Shown: positions 53,666-62,976, counted from the stretch's first letter. The stretch is DNA of 64,000 bases from Haematobacter genomosp. 1 (GCF_002196855.1 NZ_NIPW01000027.1:1-64000); one strand, 5' to 3'. The notes: generated by a model not told the origin, from the letters alone. A program made the numbers and translations.

Positions 53666-55224
53666 GCCTCGCAGCCCCCCTCCGCCCGCGCGCCGCGACG
53701 CTGCTGCCCGCTCTCCTGCCAGCCCTTCTGGCTGGCGTGGCGACGGGCGTGCTGACGATGGTGCTGATCTTTGCGCCGACGAAGATCTTCGTCGCGGGCG
53801 GGCTGGCCTTCGGCTGCCTGGCGGGGTTTCTGGGGCTGATCGCCATTGGTCAGGCCGAGCGGTGGATGCTGCTGCTCCTGGCGTTCGGCCTGCCGCTCGC
53901 CGTGTCCTTCACGCTGTTTCTGCATGTGAATACGGTGGGGCATTACGTCGAGAATGTCGGCGGCGCGGCGGGCGTCACCATCACGCTGAGCTTTCTTGCC
54001 GCCCTGACCGTTCTTGGCCTGCGGCTGCTGGCGGGGCGGAGCCTTAGGATGCCGGTGCTGGTCATGCTGCCGTGGCTGGCCTATGCGGCCGCGGGCGTGC
54101 TGAGCCTGCTGAAAGCGCCCGATCCGGCGCTGGTCTGGTTCGAGATCCTGCGGCTGTCGATGCTTCTGCTGCTGATGGTGACGGTGGCGAACATCACACC
54201 GGACCGGCTGTGGTTCTTCCTGCAGGCGCTGGCCGTGACGATGATCTTTCAGGCGCTGATCTCCATCGCGCAGGGGGTGGGCGGCACCGGGCTGGGTCTG
54301 GGCTTTCTGGGCGATCAGGGGGTGGCCATCGAATCCGTTGCCTTCGAGGCCAAGGTCCGCTCCACCGGCACGCTCGGCAATCCCAACATGCTGGCCTACT
54401 TCTATGAGCTGCTGTTGCCGCTGCTGTTCGGAGCGTGGCTGATGGCACGGGGGCTGGGCAACCACGTGCTGTTCGGTCTGGCAGTCACGCTGGGGCTGGC
54501 CGGGTTGGCGCTCAGCCTGTCGCGCGGCGGTTGGCTCGCCATGGGGTTGCTGCTGCCGATAGAGGCATGGCTCCTCGCCCGGCACCGTTTCCTGACGCCG
54601 CGCGGGCTGGCGGTCATCGGCACGGGCCTGTTCCTGACGCTCGTCATGGTCGGCCTGTTCGGGGGCCAGGCGATGGAGCGGATGTTCGGCGATGACGGCG
54701 GCAGCCTCTCTCACCGCTCGACGATGAACCATGCGGCATGGCAGGTATTCATGAACTCGCCATTTATCGGCCAGGGTCTGAACAATTTCGCACCCGCTTT
54801 CGCCCGATTGGACAAAACCGGTGCGACAGGGCTTTTCGGTCCCGTTAATCACGTCGTTCACAACATGTATCTTTTCGCCGCAGTAGAAGTCGGGATCATC
54901 GGGTTTGCCGGGTTTCTGGGAATATTCGGGATCGGCATCTATCTTGGAATTCGCGGCTTCCGTAAATACCGGTCTCCCCTCAGCCGTTCCATAGCCCTTG
55001 GCGTTGCATTCGGCCTTGTCGCCCATCTGCTTCACGGCACCATCGACCCGGGTTTTCGCCTGAGCCTTCCGGTTTCACAGGTCATCGCCGTGCTTCTGGG
55101 GCTTCTCCAGGCAGCATTTCTGAACGAACGGTCGTTTCTTTCAGAACCCAACGCCATTCAGGCGGAGGAGTGGTTAACTCGCCCTCCGCGATTGCTCGGA
55201 GCCGAAAGGCACCCATTGAGATGA
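53662..55224 (+). CDS. O-antigen-ligase/polymerase-like membrane protein (Wzy)
   Basis: A 520-residue inner-membrane protein with about 12 helices. The large periplasmic loop near residues 335-405 has the Wzy/WaaL-type stretch HRSTMNHAAWQVFMNSPFIGQGLNNFAPAF followed by VVHNMYLFAAVEVGIIGF. Helix segments RGGWLAMGLLLPIEAWLLA and LLMVTVANITPDRLW precede it. Placed after the co-polymerase genes, it most likely joins repeat units of the exopolysaccharide in the periplasm. Such proteins cannot be told apart from ligases by sequence alone; context favours polymerase. Confidence 0.88.
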   Translation: MSLAAPLRPRAATLLPALLPALLAGVATGVLTMVLIFAPTKIFVAGGLAFGCLAGFLGLIAIGQAERWMLLLLAFGLPLAVSFTLFLHVNTVGHYVENVGGAAGVTITLSFLAALTVLGLRLLAGRSLRMPVLVMLPWLAYAAAGVLSLLKAPDPALVWFEILRLSMLLLLMVTVANITPDRLWFFLQALAVTMIFQALISIAQGVGGTGLGLGFLGDQGVAIESVAFEAKVRSTGTLGNPNMLAYFYELLLPLLFGAWLMARGLGNHVLFGLAVTLGLAGLALSLSRGGWLAMGLLLPIEAWLLARHRFLTPRGLAVIGTGLFLTLVMVGLFGGQAMERMFGDDGGSLSHRSTMNHAAWQVFMNSPFIGQGLNNFAPAFARLDKTGATGLFGPVNHVVHNMYLFAAVEVGIIGFAGFLGIFGIGIYLGIRGFRKYRSPLSRSIALGVAFGLVAHLLHGTIDPGFRLSLPVSQVIAVLLGLLQAAFLNERSFLSEPNAIQAEEWLTRPPRLLGAERHPLR

Positions 55225-55293
55225 AAACCCATTCAAGAATTCTACCGGCAGTTTCATATGCCCGGATCCAATACAACGCTGGGGAGGATGGAA

Positions 55294-56331
55294 ATGACAT
55301 CACAGACACTCTCATATCTTTCCCCTTCGCAGCATAAGCCGCAGGTTTCGATCGTGATCGTCGCTTGGAACGGCCGCGATTACCTGCGGCATTGCCTGCA
55401 ACTCGCATCATTCGATTCACCTGAAGTGTCGCGCGAGATCATCGTGATCGACAACGGATCAACCGATGGCGCGCCGGAAATGGTCGCCGCCGAGTTCCCC
55501 GATGTGCATCTGGTGAAAACCGGGGAGAACCTTGGTTTTGCCGGGGGGAACAACCGCGGTTTCGCTCTGGCGCGGGCGGAGACGGTGCTGCTGCTGAACC
55601 CGGATGCCTTCCTGGAGACGCCCGGCACCCTCGCGCGGCTGCTCCGCCATCTGGAGGCGCATCCCGGAACGGGCGCCGTGGGCTGCCGGCTGACCTATCC
55701 CGACGGACGCCATCAGGTCGGCGACGGCGGTCACGCGCCCCGGCCGGCTGCAGTGCTGGTCCATGCGCTTGGTCTGGGGCGGTTTGTGCCGGGGGCGCGG
55801 GGCCTGTTCCTCTCTCCCCGGCGCGGCACTGCGCCCCGGCAGGTGGACTGGCTGAGCGGGGCGCTGATCCTCGTACGCGCCGATGTCATCCGACAGGTGG
55901 GCGGGCTGGACGCCGGCTTCTTCATGTATGCCGAGGATGTGGAATGGGGCTGCCGGATGCGCCGCGCGGGGTGGCAGGTCGCCTATCTGCCCGACCTTTC
56001 CGCCGTGCATGTTCAGGGCGGCACGCAGGAGGGGGCGGATATCTCCACCACCTGGCTCGACGCGCTGGGGCGGCTCTACCTGCGGGAAAACCCGCGCGGC
56101 TTCACGCCCTTCCGCCTGGGCTACGGCGCGGGGTTCTCGCTCCGATCGGCAGCTTACGGGGCTGCGGGCCTTCTTCGCCGCGATCCCCGTCTCCGACGAA
56201 AGGCCGGGATCATGCGCCGCTACGCCGCCCATGTGCTGACGATGCGACGACCCGATCCTTCGCCACCCGCAGCGCGATCCCTGCCGATCGCCAGTTCAAA
56301 CCCCGAAGAGCACGGCGTTTCCCATGGCTAA
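55294..56331 (+). CDS. Glycosyltransferase, GT2 family (WbbL/rhamnosyltransferase-like)
   Basis: A 345-residue GT-A transferase: VSIVIVAWNGRDYLRHCL, IIVIDNGSTDGAPEMV, TGENLGFAGGNNRGFALA, the metal site LLLNPDAFLE and DWLSGALILVRADVI then FMYAEDVEWGCRMRRAGW. The set is typical of WbbL-type L-rhamnosyltransferases, so a rhamnose donor is plausible. ATG 55294 has GGGGAGG six bases before it and is preferred over ATG 55288 and 55258. It overlaps the next gene by eight bases. Confidence 0.9.
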   Translation: MTSQTLSYLSPSQHKPQVSIVIVAWNGRDYLRHCLQLASFDSPEVSREIIVIDNGSTDGAPEMVAAEFPDVHLVKTGENLGFAGGNNRGFALARAETVLLLNPDAFLETPGTLARLLRHLEAHPGTGAVGCRLTYPDGRHQVGDGGHAPRPAAVLVHALGLGRFVPGARGLFLSPRRGTAPRQVDWLSGALILVRADVIRQVGGLDAGFFMYAEDVEWGCRMRRAGWQVAYLPDLSAVHVQGGTQEGADISTTWLDALGRLYLRENPRGFTPFRLGYGAGFSLRSAAYGAAGLLRRDPRLRRKAGIMRRYAAHVLTMRRPDPSPPAARSLPIASSNPEEHGVSHG

Positions 56332-57595
56332 CGATTTTTCCAGACGGCCCGTCGTCCTTCCGCTGAACACGCCCGCCGGGCTTCGCGACGCGGAAGGCAA
56401 GCCGCCGCATCTCGCCATTCTTGGTACGCGCGGCATTCCCGCCTGGCACGGCGGGTTCGAGACCTTCGCGCAGGAGCTGGCACCCTGGCTCGTGGAACAG
56501 GGCTGGCGCGTGGATGTCTATTGTCAGGACGAGACCGGCGACGGTGCCTCCGAATGGCGGGGCGTGCGGCTGATCCAGCTTCCGGTCCGCCGCAAGGGGT
56601 CGCTCGGCTCCATCGAGTTTGACTGGATCTCCGCCCGGCATGCCGTGAAGGGGGCGCCGCTGGTGCTCACGCTCGGCTACAACACCGCGCTGATCGGGCT
56701 GCTCTACCGGCTGGGCGGCGTGCGGAACGTCATCAACATGGACGGGCTGGAATGGAAGCGGACCAAGTGGTCCTGGCCCGTCCGCCAGTGGTTCCGCCTG
56801 AACGAGCGTGCGGCGGTGATGCTGGGCAACCACCTTGTCGCCGACCACCCCGCCATCGCGAAGCGGCTGTCGGGCATGACGGATCCATCCCGCATCACCA
56901 TGATCCCCTATGGCGCGGAAAGTCTGCCGGAGGCCGACCCGGCACCGCTCACGGCCTTTGGCCTGGAGCCGGAGAAGTTCATGCTTTCCATCGCGCGGGT
57001 GGAGCGGGAAAATCAGACATTGCAGATCGTGCGCGGCTTTTCCGCGCGGCCGCGGGGAGTGAAGCTCGCCGTGGCCGGGGGGCTGGAACCCGGCAACAGC
57101 TATCATGACGCGGTGCGCGCCGCCGCCAGCCCGGAGGTGGTGTTCCTCGGCCCGGTGTTCCAGAAGGAGGCGGTCGCCGCGCTCCGCGTGCATACGCTCG
57201 CCCATATCCACGGCCATACCGTGGGCGGGACGAACCCCTCGCTGGTCGAAGCGCTCGGCGCCGGGTGTCCGGTCATCGCGCATCGCAACCTGTTCAACGG
57301 CTGGGTCGCGGGGGAGGAGCAGCGGTTCTTCTCGGATGTGGAGGAGCTGGACCATCATATCACCGCGCTGATCGAAACGCCCCCGATGCGCGCGGCCATG
57401 TCTGCCGCCGCGCGGGCGCGCCATGCCGAGCGTTTCACATGGGAGCCGGTGCTGCGCGCCTATCAGGCGATGCTTGTCCAGCAATATCCCGTGCCGCTGC
57501 TGGGGGCCGAGCGGGAACTCTCGCTTCCGCCGATGCCGGACGGGGAACTGGCGTTGGCCGGCGGGCCTGCGCTTCACGCCCGCAACGCTGGATGA
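56324..57595 (+). CDS. Glycosyltransferase, GT4 with DUF1972 N-terminus
   Basis: A 423-residue GT-B transferase. The DUF1972 hallmark HLAILGTRGIPAWHGGFETFAQELA is at residues 29-53, followed by NVINMDGLEWKRTKWSW. This group includes rhamnosyltransferases of capsule and S-layer glycan pathways. The donor domain has FMLSIARVERENQTLQIVRGF and HGHTVGGTNPSLVEALGAGCPVI with the E-x7-type signature. The C-terminal 30 residues extend beyond the usual fold. Part of the coupled gene run. Confidence 0.9.
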   Translation: MANDFSRRPVVLPLNTPAGLRDAEGKPPHLAILGTRGIPAWHGGFETFAQELAPWLVEQGWRVDVYCQDETGDGASEWRGVRLIQLPVRRKGSLGSIEFDWISARHAVKGAPLVLTLGYNTALIGLLYRLGGVRNVINMDGLEWKRTKWSWPVRQWFRLNERAAVMLGNHLVADHPAIAKRLSGMTDPSRITMIPYGAESLPEADPAPLTAFGLEPEKFMLSIARVERENQTLQIVRGFSARPRGVKLAVAGGLEPGNSYHDAVRAAASPEVVFLGPVFQKEAVAALRVHTLAHIHGHTVGGTNPSLVEALGAGCPVIAHRNLFNGWVAGEEQRFFSDVEELDHHITALIETPPMRAAMSAAARARHAERFTWEPVLRAYQAMLVQQYPVPLLGAERELSLPPMPDGELALAGGPALHARNAG

Positions 57596-57605
57596 AAGGT
57601 GCGCC

Positions 57606-58721
57606 ATGATCCGCTTTCCCGGCCTTTCGCTGCTGACCTCCATCCGGGGGCCTTTCGCCTTCATCGTCGTCTATCGCCACTGCCTGGAGGCGCTTGGCTA
57701 CGGCGCGTCGTTGCATGAGAACCCCGGCTTCATCGGACGGGGGGAGTTCCTGCTGGACTGTTTCTTCATCCTCTCCGGCTTTCTCATCGCCATGCTGCAC
57801 CGGGAGGAGTTCTTCAGCGCCAGCCACCGGGGCATGGATGCCCGCACCGTAAGGCATTTCCTCGTCCTGCGGATCGCGCGGTTCTATCCGCTGCATCTGG
57901 TGACGCTGCTCGTCCTCGGCGCGGCGGTGCTGTTGGTGACGCCGAACACGCCGGGCACCTCCTTCTCGGGGGAGGCGTTCTTCTGGAACATCCTGCTGAT
58001 GCAGGCATGGGGCACCGTGCCGACGCTCAGCTTCAACTACCCGGCCTGGTCGATCAGCACCGAGTGGTTCACCTACCTGCTGTTTCCCCTGCTGGCGCTG
58101 CCGTTGAACCGGCTGAACAGCACCCGGTCGCAGGTGGTGGCCATCGGTGCGCTGTTCGCCTTCATGGCGGCCTTTGTCGTACTGCATCCGGGGCGGACAT
58201 GGGCGATCCAGCTCGGCTGGGGGGCGCTGCTGCGCAACACGGTGGACTTCGCCATCGGCTGCCTGCTCGCCCGCCTTGCGCCCGCGGCGCTGCACTGGCG
58301 GCTGCCACGGGGCGTGAGCTGGGACATCATCGCCATACTCGCCATGGCCACTGCGTTCCTGGGGGTGCGCTTCTATCTGCCGGATGTCGGCGTGGTCGCG
58401 GCCTTTACGCTGATGATCTTCGCGCTGGTGCTCTGCCGGGGCTGGCTGAAGCGGTTTCTGGGGCAGAAGTGGATCGTTTACTGGGGCGATCTCAGCTTCT
58501 CCATCTACCTGATCCATGCGCTGGTCATCATGGCGGTCAACAGGCTGGTTCCGTCGCTGAACCCCGGAACGGCGGATGGCTTCCTTGTCTATACCGTGAT
58601 CGTCCTCGCGGTGAGCACGGCGCTGGCCGCGGTGAGCTTCCAGTTCCTCGAACAGCCGTCACGCAGGTGGATCCGCAACACATTCGCCGGCAACCCGCGC
58701 CTTGTCGCGCGGGCGGCATAA
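57606..58721 (+). CDS. Acyltransferase 3 family membrane protein
   Basis: A 371-residue inner-membrane protein with about 10 helices. Family features are the early FIVVYRHCLEAL (Arg-His), GEFLLDCFFILSGFLIAMLHREEF, and FLVLRIARFYPLHLVTLLVL. Toward the end WIVYWGDLSFSIYLIHALVI is characteristic. Such enzymes add acetyl, succinyl or similar groups to sugars. It likely decorates the exopolysaccharide. ATG 57606 lies 10 bases after the preceding gene's stop. Confidence 0.92.
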   Translation: MIRFPGLSLLTSIRGPFAFIVVYRHCLEALGYGASLHENPGFIGRGEFLLDCFFILSGFLIAMLHREEFFSASHRGMDARTVRHFLVLRIARFYPLHLVTLLVLGAAVLLVTPNTPGTSFSGEAFFWNILLMQAWGTVPTLSFNYPAWSISTEWFTYLLFPLLALPLNRLNSTRSQVVAIGALFAFMAAFVVLHPGRTWAIQLGWGALLRNTVDFAIGCLLARLAPAALHWRLPRGVSWDIIAILAMATAFLGVRFYLPDVGVVAAFTLMIFALVLCRGWLKRFLGQKWIVYWGDLSFSIYLIHALVIMAVNRLVPSLNPGTADGFLVYTVIVLAVSTALAAVSFQFLEQPSRRWIRNTFAGNPRLVARAA

Positions 58722-58736
58722 GCGGAGAGCGACAGC

Positions 58737-59699
58737 ATGACCACGCTTGTCATCGGCGGGAACGGCTTCATCGGCTCCCACATCGTGGACGTCCTGCGTG
58801 CAGGGGGGGAGGAGGTCGCCGTTCTGGACAGGATGCCGGAACGCTACCGCCCACCCCTGCCGGATGTCCGCTATCATCTGGGCGACCTTCGCGACATGTC
58901 CGTGGTGGAGGAGGCGCTGCACGGGGTGGATCGCGTCATCCACGCCGCCAGTTCCTCCGTCCCGCAGACGGCGGTGCGGGATCCGGCGGGCGATATCAGC
59001 GACAACCTTCTGCCGCTGGTGCACCTGCTGGCGGCCATGCGGCGGTCGGGGGCGCGGCGCCTCGTCTATCTTTCCTCCGGCGGGACGGTCTATGGCCCGC
59101 CGCTCTCCGACACGATCACGGAGGATCATCCCCTGCGGCCGGTCACCCCCTATGGGATCGTGAAGGCGGCGGCGGAACGCTACATCGTGGCCGAACATCT
59201 GGCGAGCGGTCTGGGCTATGCCATTCTCCGGCCCGCCAATCCCTTTGGCCCGCGTCAGGGGCGGCTCGGGGTGCAGGGGGTCATCGGAACATTCCTGTGG
59301 CAGATCGCGCAGGGAGAGATGCCGGAGGTCTGGGGCGACGGCAGCGTGGTGCGGGACTTCGTCCATGTCGGCGACCTCGCCCGCCTGTGCCTGCTGGCGC
59401 TCAGGAGCGGCCTTGACGGCTGCTACAACGTGGGCAGCGGGCGCGGGTGCAGCATAGCCGAGCTGATCGCCCTCCTCTCGGACGCAACGGGGCGGCCCAT
59501 CGTGCCCCTGCGCCGACCGGGCCGGGAGTTCGACCTGCCCCGCGTGGTGCTGGACTGCTCCCGCGCGCGGGAACTGCTGGGCTGGTCCGCCACCGCAACG
59601 CTGGAGGAGGGTCTCGCCGAGACGTGGGCCTGGCTCCGGGTGGAGGCGGGCCTTCCCCCGCCGGTCAGCGAGGTGGAGCAGCGGGCGCTGCCGGGCTGA
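58737..59699 (+). CDS. NAD-dependent sugar epimerase/dehydratase (extended SDR)
   Basis: A 320-residue nucleotide-sugar enzyme. The NAD loop is VIGGNGFIGSHIV, and the catalytic Y-x3-K is in TPYGIVKAAAE. Substrate-side motifs are LRPANPFGPRQG and RDFVHVGDLARL. The whole fits UDP-glucose 4-epimerase-like proteins, though reductases and dehydratases look alike. It is the last gene of the plus-strand exopolysaccharide run. It overlaps the convergent tyrA-like gene by 35 bases at the 3' end. Confidence 0.9.
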   Translation: MTTLVIGGNGFIGSHIVDVLRAGGEEVAVLDRMPERYRPPLPDVRYHLGDLRDMSVVEEALHGVDRVIHAASSSVPQTAVRDPAGDISDNLLPLVHLLAAMRRSGARRLVYLSSGGTVYGPPLSDTITEDHPLRPVTPYGIVKAAAERYIVAEHLASGLGYAILRPANPFGPRQGRLGVQGVIGTFLWQIAQGEMPEVWGDGSVVRDFVHVGDLARLCLLALRSGLDGCYNVGSGRGCSIAELIALLSDATGRPIVPLRRPGREFDLPRVVLDCSRARELLGWSATATLEEGLAETWAWLRVEAGLPPPVSEVEQRALPG

Positions 59700-60468
59700 C
59701 CCCGGCAAGTTCCCCCCGCAGCGCTTCCGCCGCCGCGAAGAACCGCTGCTGGATCGCTGCGACAAAGGGATTGTCGCGCTGGATCGTTTCAAACACGCCC
59801 GGCGCGTCGCCTGCGACCATCCCCGTCGCGGTCAGCAAGTGCTCAAAGCTCGGGGTCGTCATCCCGTGGTTCCCGTCCGGCCCCGGCGAGAGCGCGGCTA
59901 CGATCCTGCCCACCATATGCGTGACCCCCTGGGCCAGGGCCATGTCCCGGTCATGCGCCTCGGCGGTGCGGACAAGCACGGTCAGCCCCTCCCGCCGGAG
60001 CCAGCGGCGCAACGGGGCAAGCCCCCGCCCGCCCCGTGCCGGACACAGCACCACCCGCGCCCCCGGGCCAAAGCTTCTCGGCCCGAACAGGGGATGGCTC
60101 CCCACCAGCGCGACATGGGCGGGCAGCCGTTCCTCCAGCAGACGCAACGGGGCGAGCTTCACGGAGCACACGTCCACCACCAGAGCACCGGGGCGCAGAT
60201 GCGGCGCGATCGCCTCTGCCGTCTCTGCCAGCGCGGCTAGCGGGACTGCCAGCACCACGATATCGGCGGAGGCGACCTCCTCCAGCGGCTGGCTGCCGTC
60301 GCGCGCGGGGTCGTGGACGGCAAGCGCGAAACGCCCTGCAAGACGCGGGGCGATCAGCCCGCCGAAGGCACCGCAGCCGATCAGGCCGAGCCGGGGCACG
60401 GCGGGCGCCGCAGGGGGCCGCAAGGGGAGCGGCGCGGGGATGAATTCCGGGTCTTCGGTCTGTTCCAT
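59665..60468 (-). CDS. tyrA: Prephenate/arogenate dehydrogenase-like protein (TyrA)
   Basis: A 267-residue cytoplasmic NAD(P)-dependent enzyme for tyrosine synthesis. The nucleotide loop is LGLIGCGAFGGLIAPRL. The substrate stretch is VGSHPLFGPRSFG, with the catalytic His of the TyrA HPMFGP motif, and a mid-helix AHDRDMALAQGVTHMVG follows. ATG 60468 (MEQTEDPEF) was chosen over 60510. The N-terminal 20 residues are Pro-rich. It is not coupled to other aromatic-pathway genes here and overlaps the epimerase tail. Confidence 0.85.
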   Translation of the reverse strand: MEQTEDPEFIPAPLPLRPPAAPAVPRLGLIGCGAFGGLIAPRLAGRFALAVHDPARDGSQPLEEVASADIVVLAVPLAALAETAEAIAPHLRPGALVVDVCSVKLAPLRLLEERLPAHVALVGSHPLFGPRSFGPGARVVLCPARGGRGLAPLRRWLRREGLTVLVRTAEAHDRDMALAQGVTHMVGRIVAALSPGPDGNHGMTTPSFEHLLTATGMVAGDAPGVFETIQRDNPFVAAIQQRFFAAAEALRGELAGVSPAAPAAPPR

Positions 60469-60781
60469 CTGGCTTTCCGGGGCTTTGCGCCACCGGGAGC
60501 CCTGAAACACGAATGCCGCCCGGCGGCGGCATCGTCGAACATCACTGATCGCGGCCGCTCCTATGGGGAGGGCGCGTAATACACCGTTGCAAGGGGGCGC
60601 ATCCTGATCATGGGAATGATCTAGCCGCGCCGACCCCTTCCGTCAACCTTCCCTTGACGGCTGTCAGGCGAGAGCAGATGAATTTCATCAGACAATCCGC
60701 CGCCGGGGGCCGCCGGGGGATGGTCCGCATAGGGGGTTCGCAGCGCCAAGGCGGCGGGCCCGGAGGAGAGAGGAGACAGAC
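60469..60781. promoter_or_regulatory. Divergent region tyrA-like / BKACE gene
   Basis: 313 bases with two inverted repeats at 60640-60660 and 60677-60689 and a strong purine-rich ribosome site (GGAGGAGAGAGGAG) before the BKACE start at 60782. No gene is seen in it. Confidence 0.55.
60640..60689. promoter_or_regulatory. Two palindromes upstream of the BKACE gene
   Basis: CCGTCAA-N7-TTGACGG at 60640-60660 and GATGA-ATT-TCATC at 60677-60689, centred about 132 and 99 bases before the start codon. They are operator-like; no regulator is encoded next to them. Confidence 0.45.
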
Positions 60782-61720
60782 ATGAGCACGCAAAAAGGCA
60801 AGGTCATCATCACCTGCGCCATTACGGGGGGCATTCACACGCCCTCCATGTCGGACGCGCTGCCGTTCAAGCCGGAGGACATCGCCGCGCAGTCCATCGC
60901 GGCGGCGGAGGCAGGGGCGGCGATCCTGCATCTGCACGCCCGCGATCCGCAGGACGGCCGGCCGACACCCGCAACGGATGTCTATATGCAGTTCCTGCCG
61001 CGCATCAAACAGGCCACGGATGCGGTCATCAACATCACCACGGGCGGCGGGCTCAACATGACGGTGGAGCAGCGGCTGGAAGCGCCGCTTCAGACCGCGC
61101 CGGAGATGTGCTCGCTCAACATGGGGTCGATGAACTTCGGCATCTTTCCGATGGCGGCAAAGGACCGCTCCTGGAAATATGACTGGGAGAAGCCCTATCT
61201 TCTCGGCACGGATGATTTCATCTTCCGCAATACGTTCAGGGACATAGAGCGCATCCTGAAGATGCTGGGCGAAGAGCACGGAACCCGGTTCGAGCATGAG
61301 TGCTACGATATCGGGCATCTCTACAACCTCGCGCATTTCGTGGATCGCGGGCTGGTGAAGCCGCCGTTCTTCGTCCAGATGATCTTCGGCATTCTGGGCG
61401 GCATCGGCTCCTCCGTCGAGAACATGGTGTTCATGAAGGAGACGGCGGACAAGCTCTTCGGCGACGACTACCGCTGGTCGGTCCTGTCGGCGGGCAAGAC
61501 CCAGATGCAGTTCGCCACGCAGGCCGCGATGATGGGTGGCAACGTGCGCGTCGGGCTGGAGGACAGCCTCTATATCGGCAAGGGCAAGCTCGCCACCTCC
61601 AACGCCGAGCAGGTCGCGAAGATCCGCCGCATCATCGAGGAACTGGGGCTTGAGATCGCCACCCCGACGGAGGCGCGCGACATCCTTGCGCTCAAGGGCG
61701 GCGACAAGGTCAACTTCTGA
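60782..61720 (+). CDS. BKACE-family enzyme (DUF849, beta-keto acid cleavage)
   Basis: A 312-residue zinc enzyme of the DUF849 family, which condenses a beta-keto acid with acetyl-CoA to give acetoacetate and a new acyl-CoA; 3-keto-5-aminohexanoate cleavage is the founding reaction. Family motifs include VIITCAITGGIHTPSMS, ILHLHARDPQDGRP, INITTGGG and the metal-site RFEHECYDIGHLYNL, ending with NVRVGLEDSLYIGKGK. A very strong ribosome site precedes ATG 60782. It stands alone between promoter palindromes and a hairpin. The keto acid is unknown; carnitine or lysine-type breakdown are examples in relatives. Confidence 0.92.
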   Translation: MSTQKGKVIITCAITGGIHTPSMSDALPFKPEDIAAQSIAAAEAGAAILHLHARDPQDGRPTPATDVYMQFLPRIKQATDAVINITTGGGLNMTVEQRLEAPLQTAPEMCSLNMGSMNFGIFPMAAKDRSWKYDWEKPYLLGTDDFIFRNTFRDIERILKMLGEEHGTRFEHECYDIGHLYNLAHFVDRGLVKPPFFVQMIFGILGGIGSSVENMVFMKETADKLFGDDYRWSVLSAGKTQMQFATQAAMMGGNVRVGLEDSLYIGKGKLATSNAEQVAKIRRIIEELGLEIATPTEARDILALKGGDKVNF

Positions 61721-61727
61721 AGCGGTC

Positions 61728-61752
61728 GGGGAGAGGCGCCCTGCCTCTCCCC
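61728..61752. terminator. Hairpin between convergent BKACE and DoxX genes
   Basis: GGGGAGAGGC (61728-61737) pairs exactly with 61743-61752 around a five-base loop, right after the BKACE stop and just beyond the DoxX stop. There is no strong T-run, but its place between converging genes suits a two-way terminator. Confidence 0.7.
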
Positions 61753-61760
61753 CCTGTCAC

Positions 61761-62225
61761 TCAGAATTCCCGGCCGAAGGCGCGGTCGAGCGAATAGCGC
61801 CCGCCCCCTCGCGCCACGAAGAAGAAAGTGACCCCCGCCCAGATCAGCGACAGTTCCGCCCCGCTGTAGCCTTCGCCGCGCAGCACCCAGTGGAACCAGA
61901 CGGTCACCAGCAGCACCACCGTCGCTGCCGCCGCGGCAGGACGGGTAAACAGGCCGAGGAGCAAGAGGATACCGCCGACGAACTCGGTGAGTGCCAATGC
62001 AAAGGCCCAGAACCAGGAGGGGGCGAAGCCGATGCTTTCCACCATGCCCGTCAGCCCCATGGGGTTTTGGATCTTCGGCCAGCCGTGCACGGCCAGCGCG
62101 AACCCGGCGATCACGCGAAGCAGCGTTTCGGATACCGGCAGAAGCGCATCATAAACGGGCTGAAGCGCGGGGATGAAGAAGCGGTTGCCCTCGGCATCGC
62201 CGGGGCGGGACTGGATATGAGACAT
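61761..62225 (-). CDS. DoxX-family membrane protein
   Basis: A 154-residue inner-membrane protein with four helices: SETLLRVIAGFALAVHGWPK, SWFWAFALALTEFVGGILLLLG, AAAAATVVLLVTVWFHWVL and SLIWAGVTFFFVARGGG. The HGWPK motif after helix 1 and GLFTRPAAA between helices 2 and 3 are typical of DoxX. The function in the family is redox or oxidative-stress related and poorly defined. ATG 62225 follows GGAGAATTCAC and is preferred to 62273. Confidence 0.88.
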   Translation of the reverse strand: MSHIQSRPGDAEGNRFFIPALQPVYDALLPVSETLLRVIAGFALAVHGWPKIQNPMGLTGMVESIGFAPSWFWAFALALTEFVGGILLLLGLFTRPAAAAATVVLLVTVWFHWVLRGEGYSGAELSLIWAGVTFFFVARGGGRYSLDRAFGREF

Positions 62226-62385
62226 GTGAATTCTCCGATGGCGCGCCGCTTGGGCCTGCGCCGTGTCAATCATGCCGCACGATGGCGGCGGATGGGGGGT
62301 ATTTTCTTGCCAGCGAGCCGGATGATGCGGAACGGCAGCCCTTGCTCGGGATGCGCGCGTCAGACGCCCGAACTTCTGGCCCGGC

Positions 62386-62682
62386 TCAGGTCCGCGGCGG
62401 GCGGTGGGGCACGTCGGGATGGAAGCGCGAAAGATCGGCGGAGGCTACGGGGAGCGGCAGCACGCCTGTAGCGGTGCGGGAAATCTCCGGCTGTTCCGCG
62501 AGATAGAGGTCGAAACACTTGCCGGACTTGAGCTTCGTCTGCGCGGAAGCTTCACCGAGCGGCGTACAGACCGGCATGTCGCGATAGGACAGGCACCCCC
62601 CATGGGGTGCAGCGTCCGCCCAGCCGGCGAACAGGGAGAGGCACAACGACACGGCCATGAAAAGGGCGATGAGGCGGGCCAT
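62386..62682 (-). CDS. Small exported Cys-containing protein, unknown family
   Basis: A 98-residue protein with a good Sec signal peptide (residues 1-24, RLIALFMAVSLCLSLFAGWADAAPH). The mature part has three Cys (GGCLSYRDMPVCTPL and GKCFDLYLAEQPE) and a Pro-rich tail. A much longer frame upstream (to 62925) lacks any feature and is not used. I recognise no family. The signal peptide is the main support. Confidence 0.65.
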   Translation of the reverse strand: MARLIALFMAVSLCLSLFAGWADAAPHGGCLSYRDMPVCTPLGEASAQTKLKSGKCFDLYLAEQPEISRTATGVLPLPVASADLSRFHPDVPHRPPRT

Positions 62683-62976
62683 GGGTTCCCGAAGGTTGGA
62701 CACGGCTCTTACCCTAGCCGCTTGGCACGCGGGCGGCAAGGCTAACAGCCTCTTCGGCGGGGGAGGCTCGTTCCGGCCCGGCTTGGCGCCCGTGGGCGGC
62801 TTGCACCCTTTCCGAGGCGCATGACCCGATTGCCCGCGTGCAAGCCCCGTGTCGCTGCTGGATCGCTTGACATATTCCCGGCTGCAGACCCTGAACCGAA
62901 GCCCGGGCCGAGTTGAATACGGCATGCGGGGCGTTCACCCGCCACCCGGGCGATGCCGCTGAAGAATAGCTCCTAA

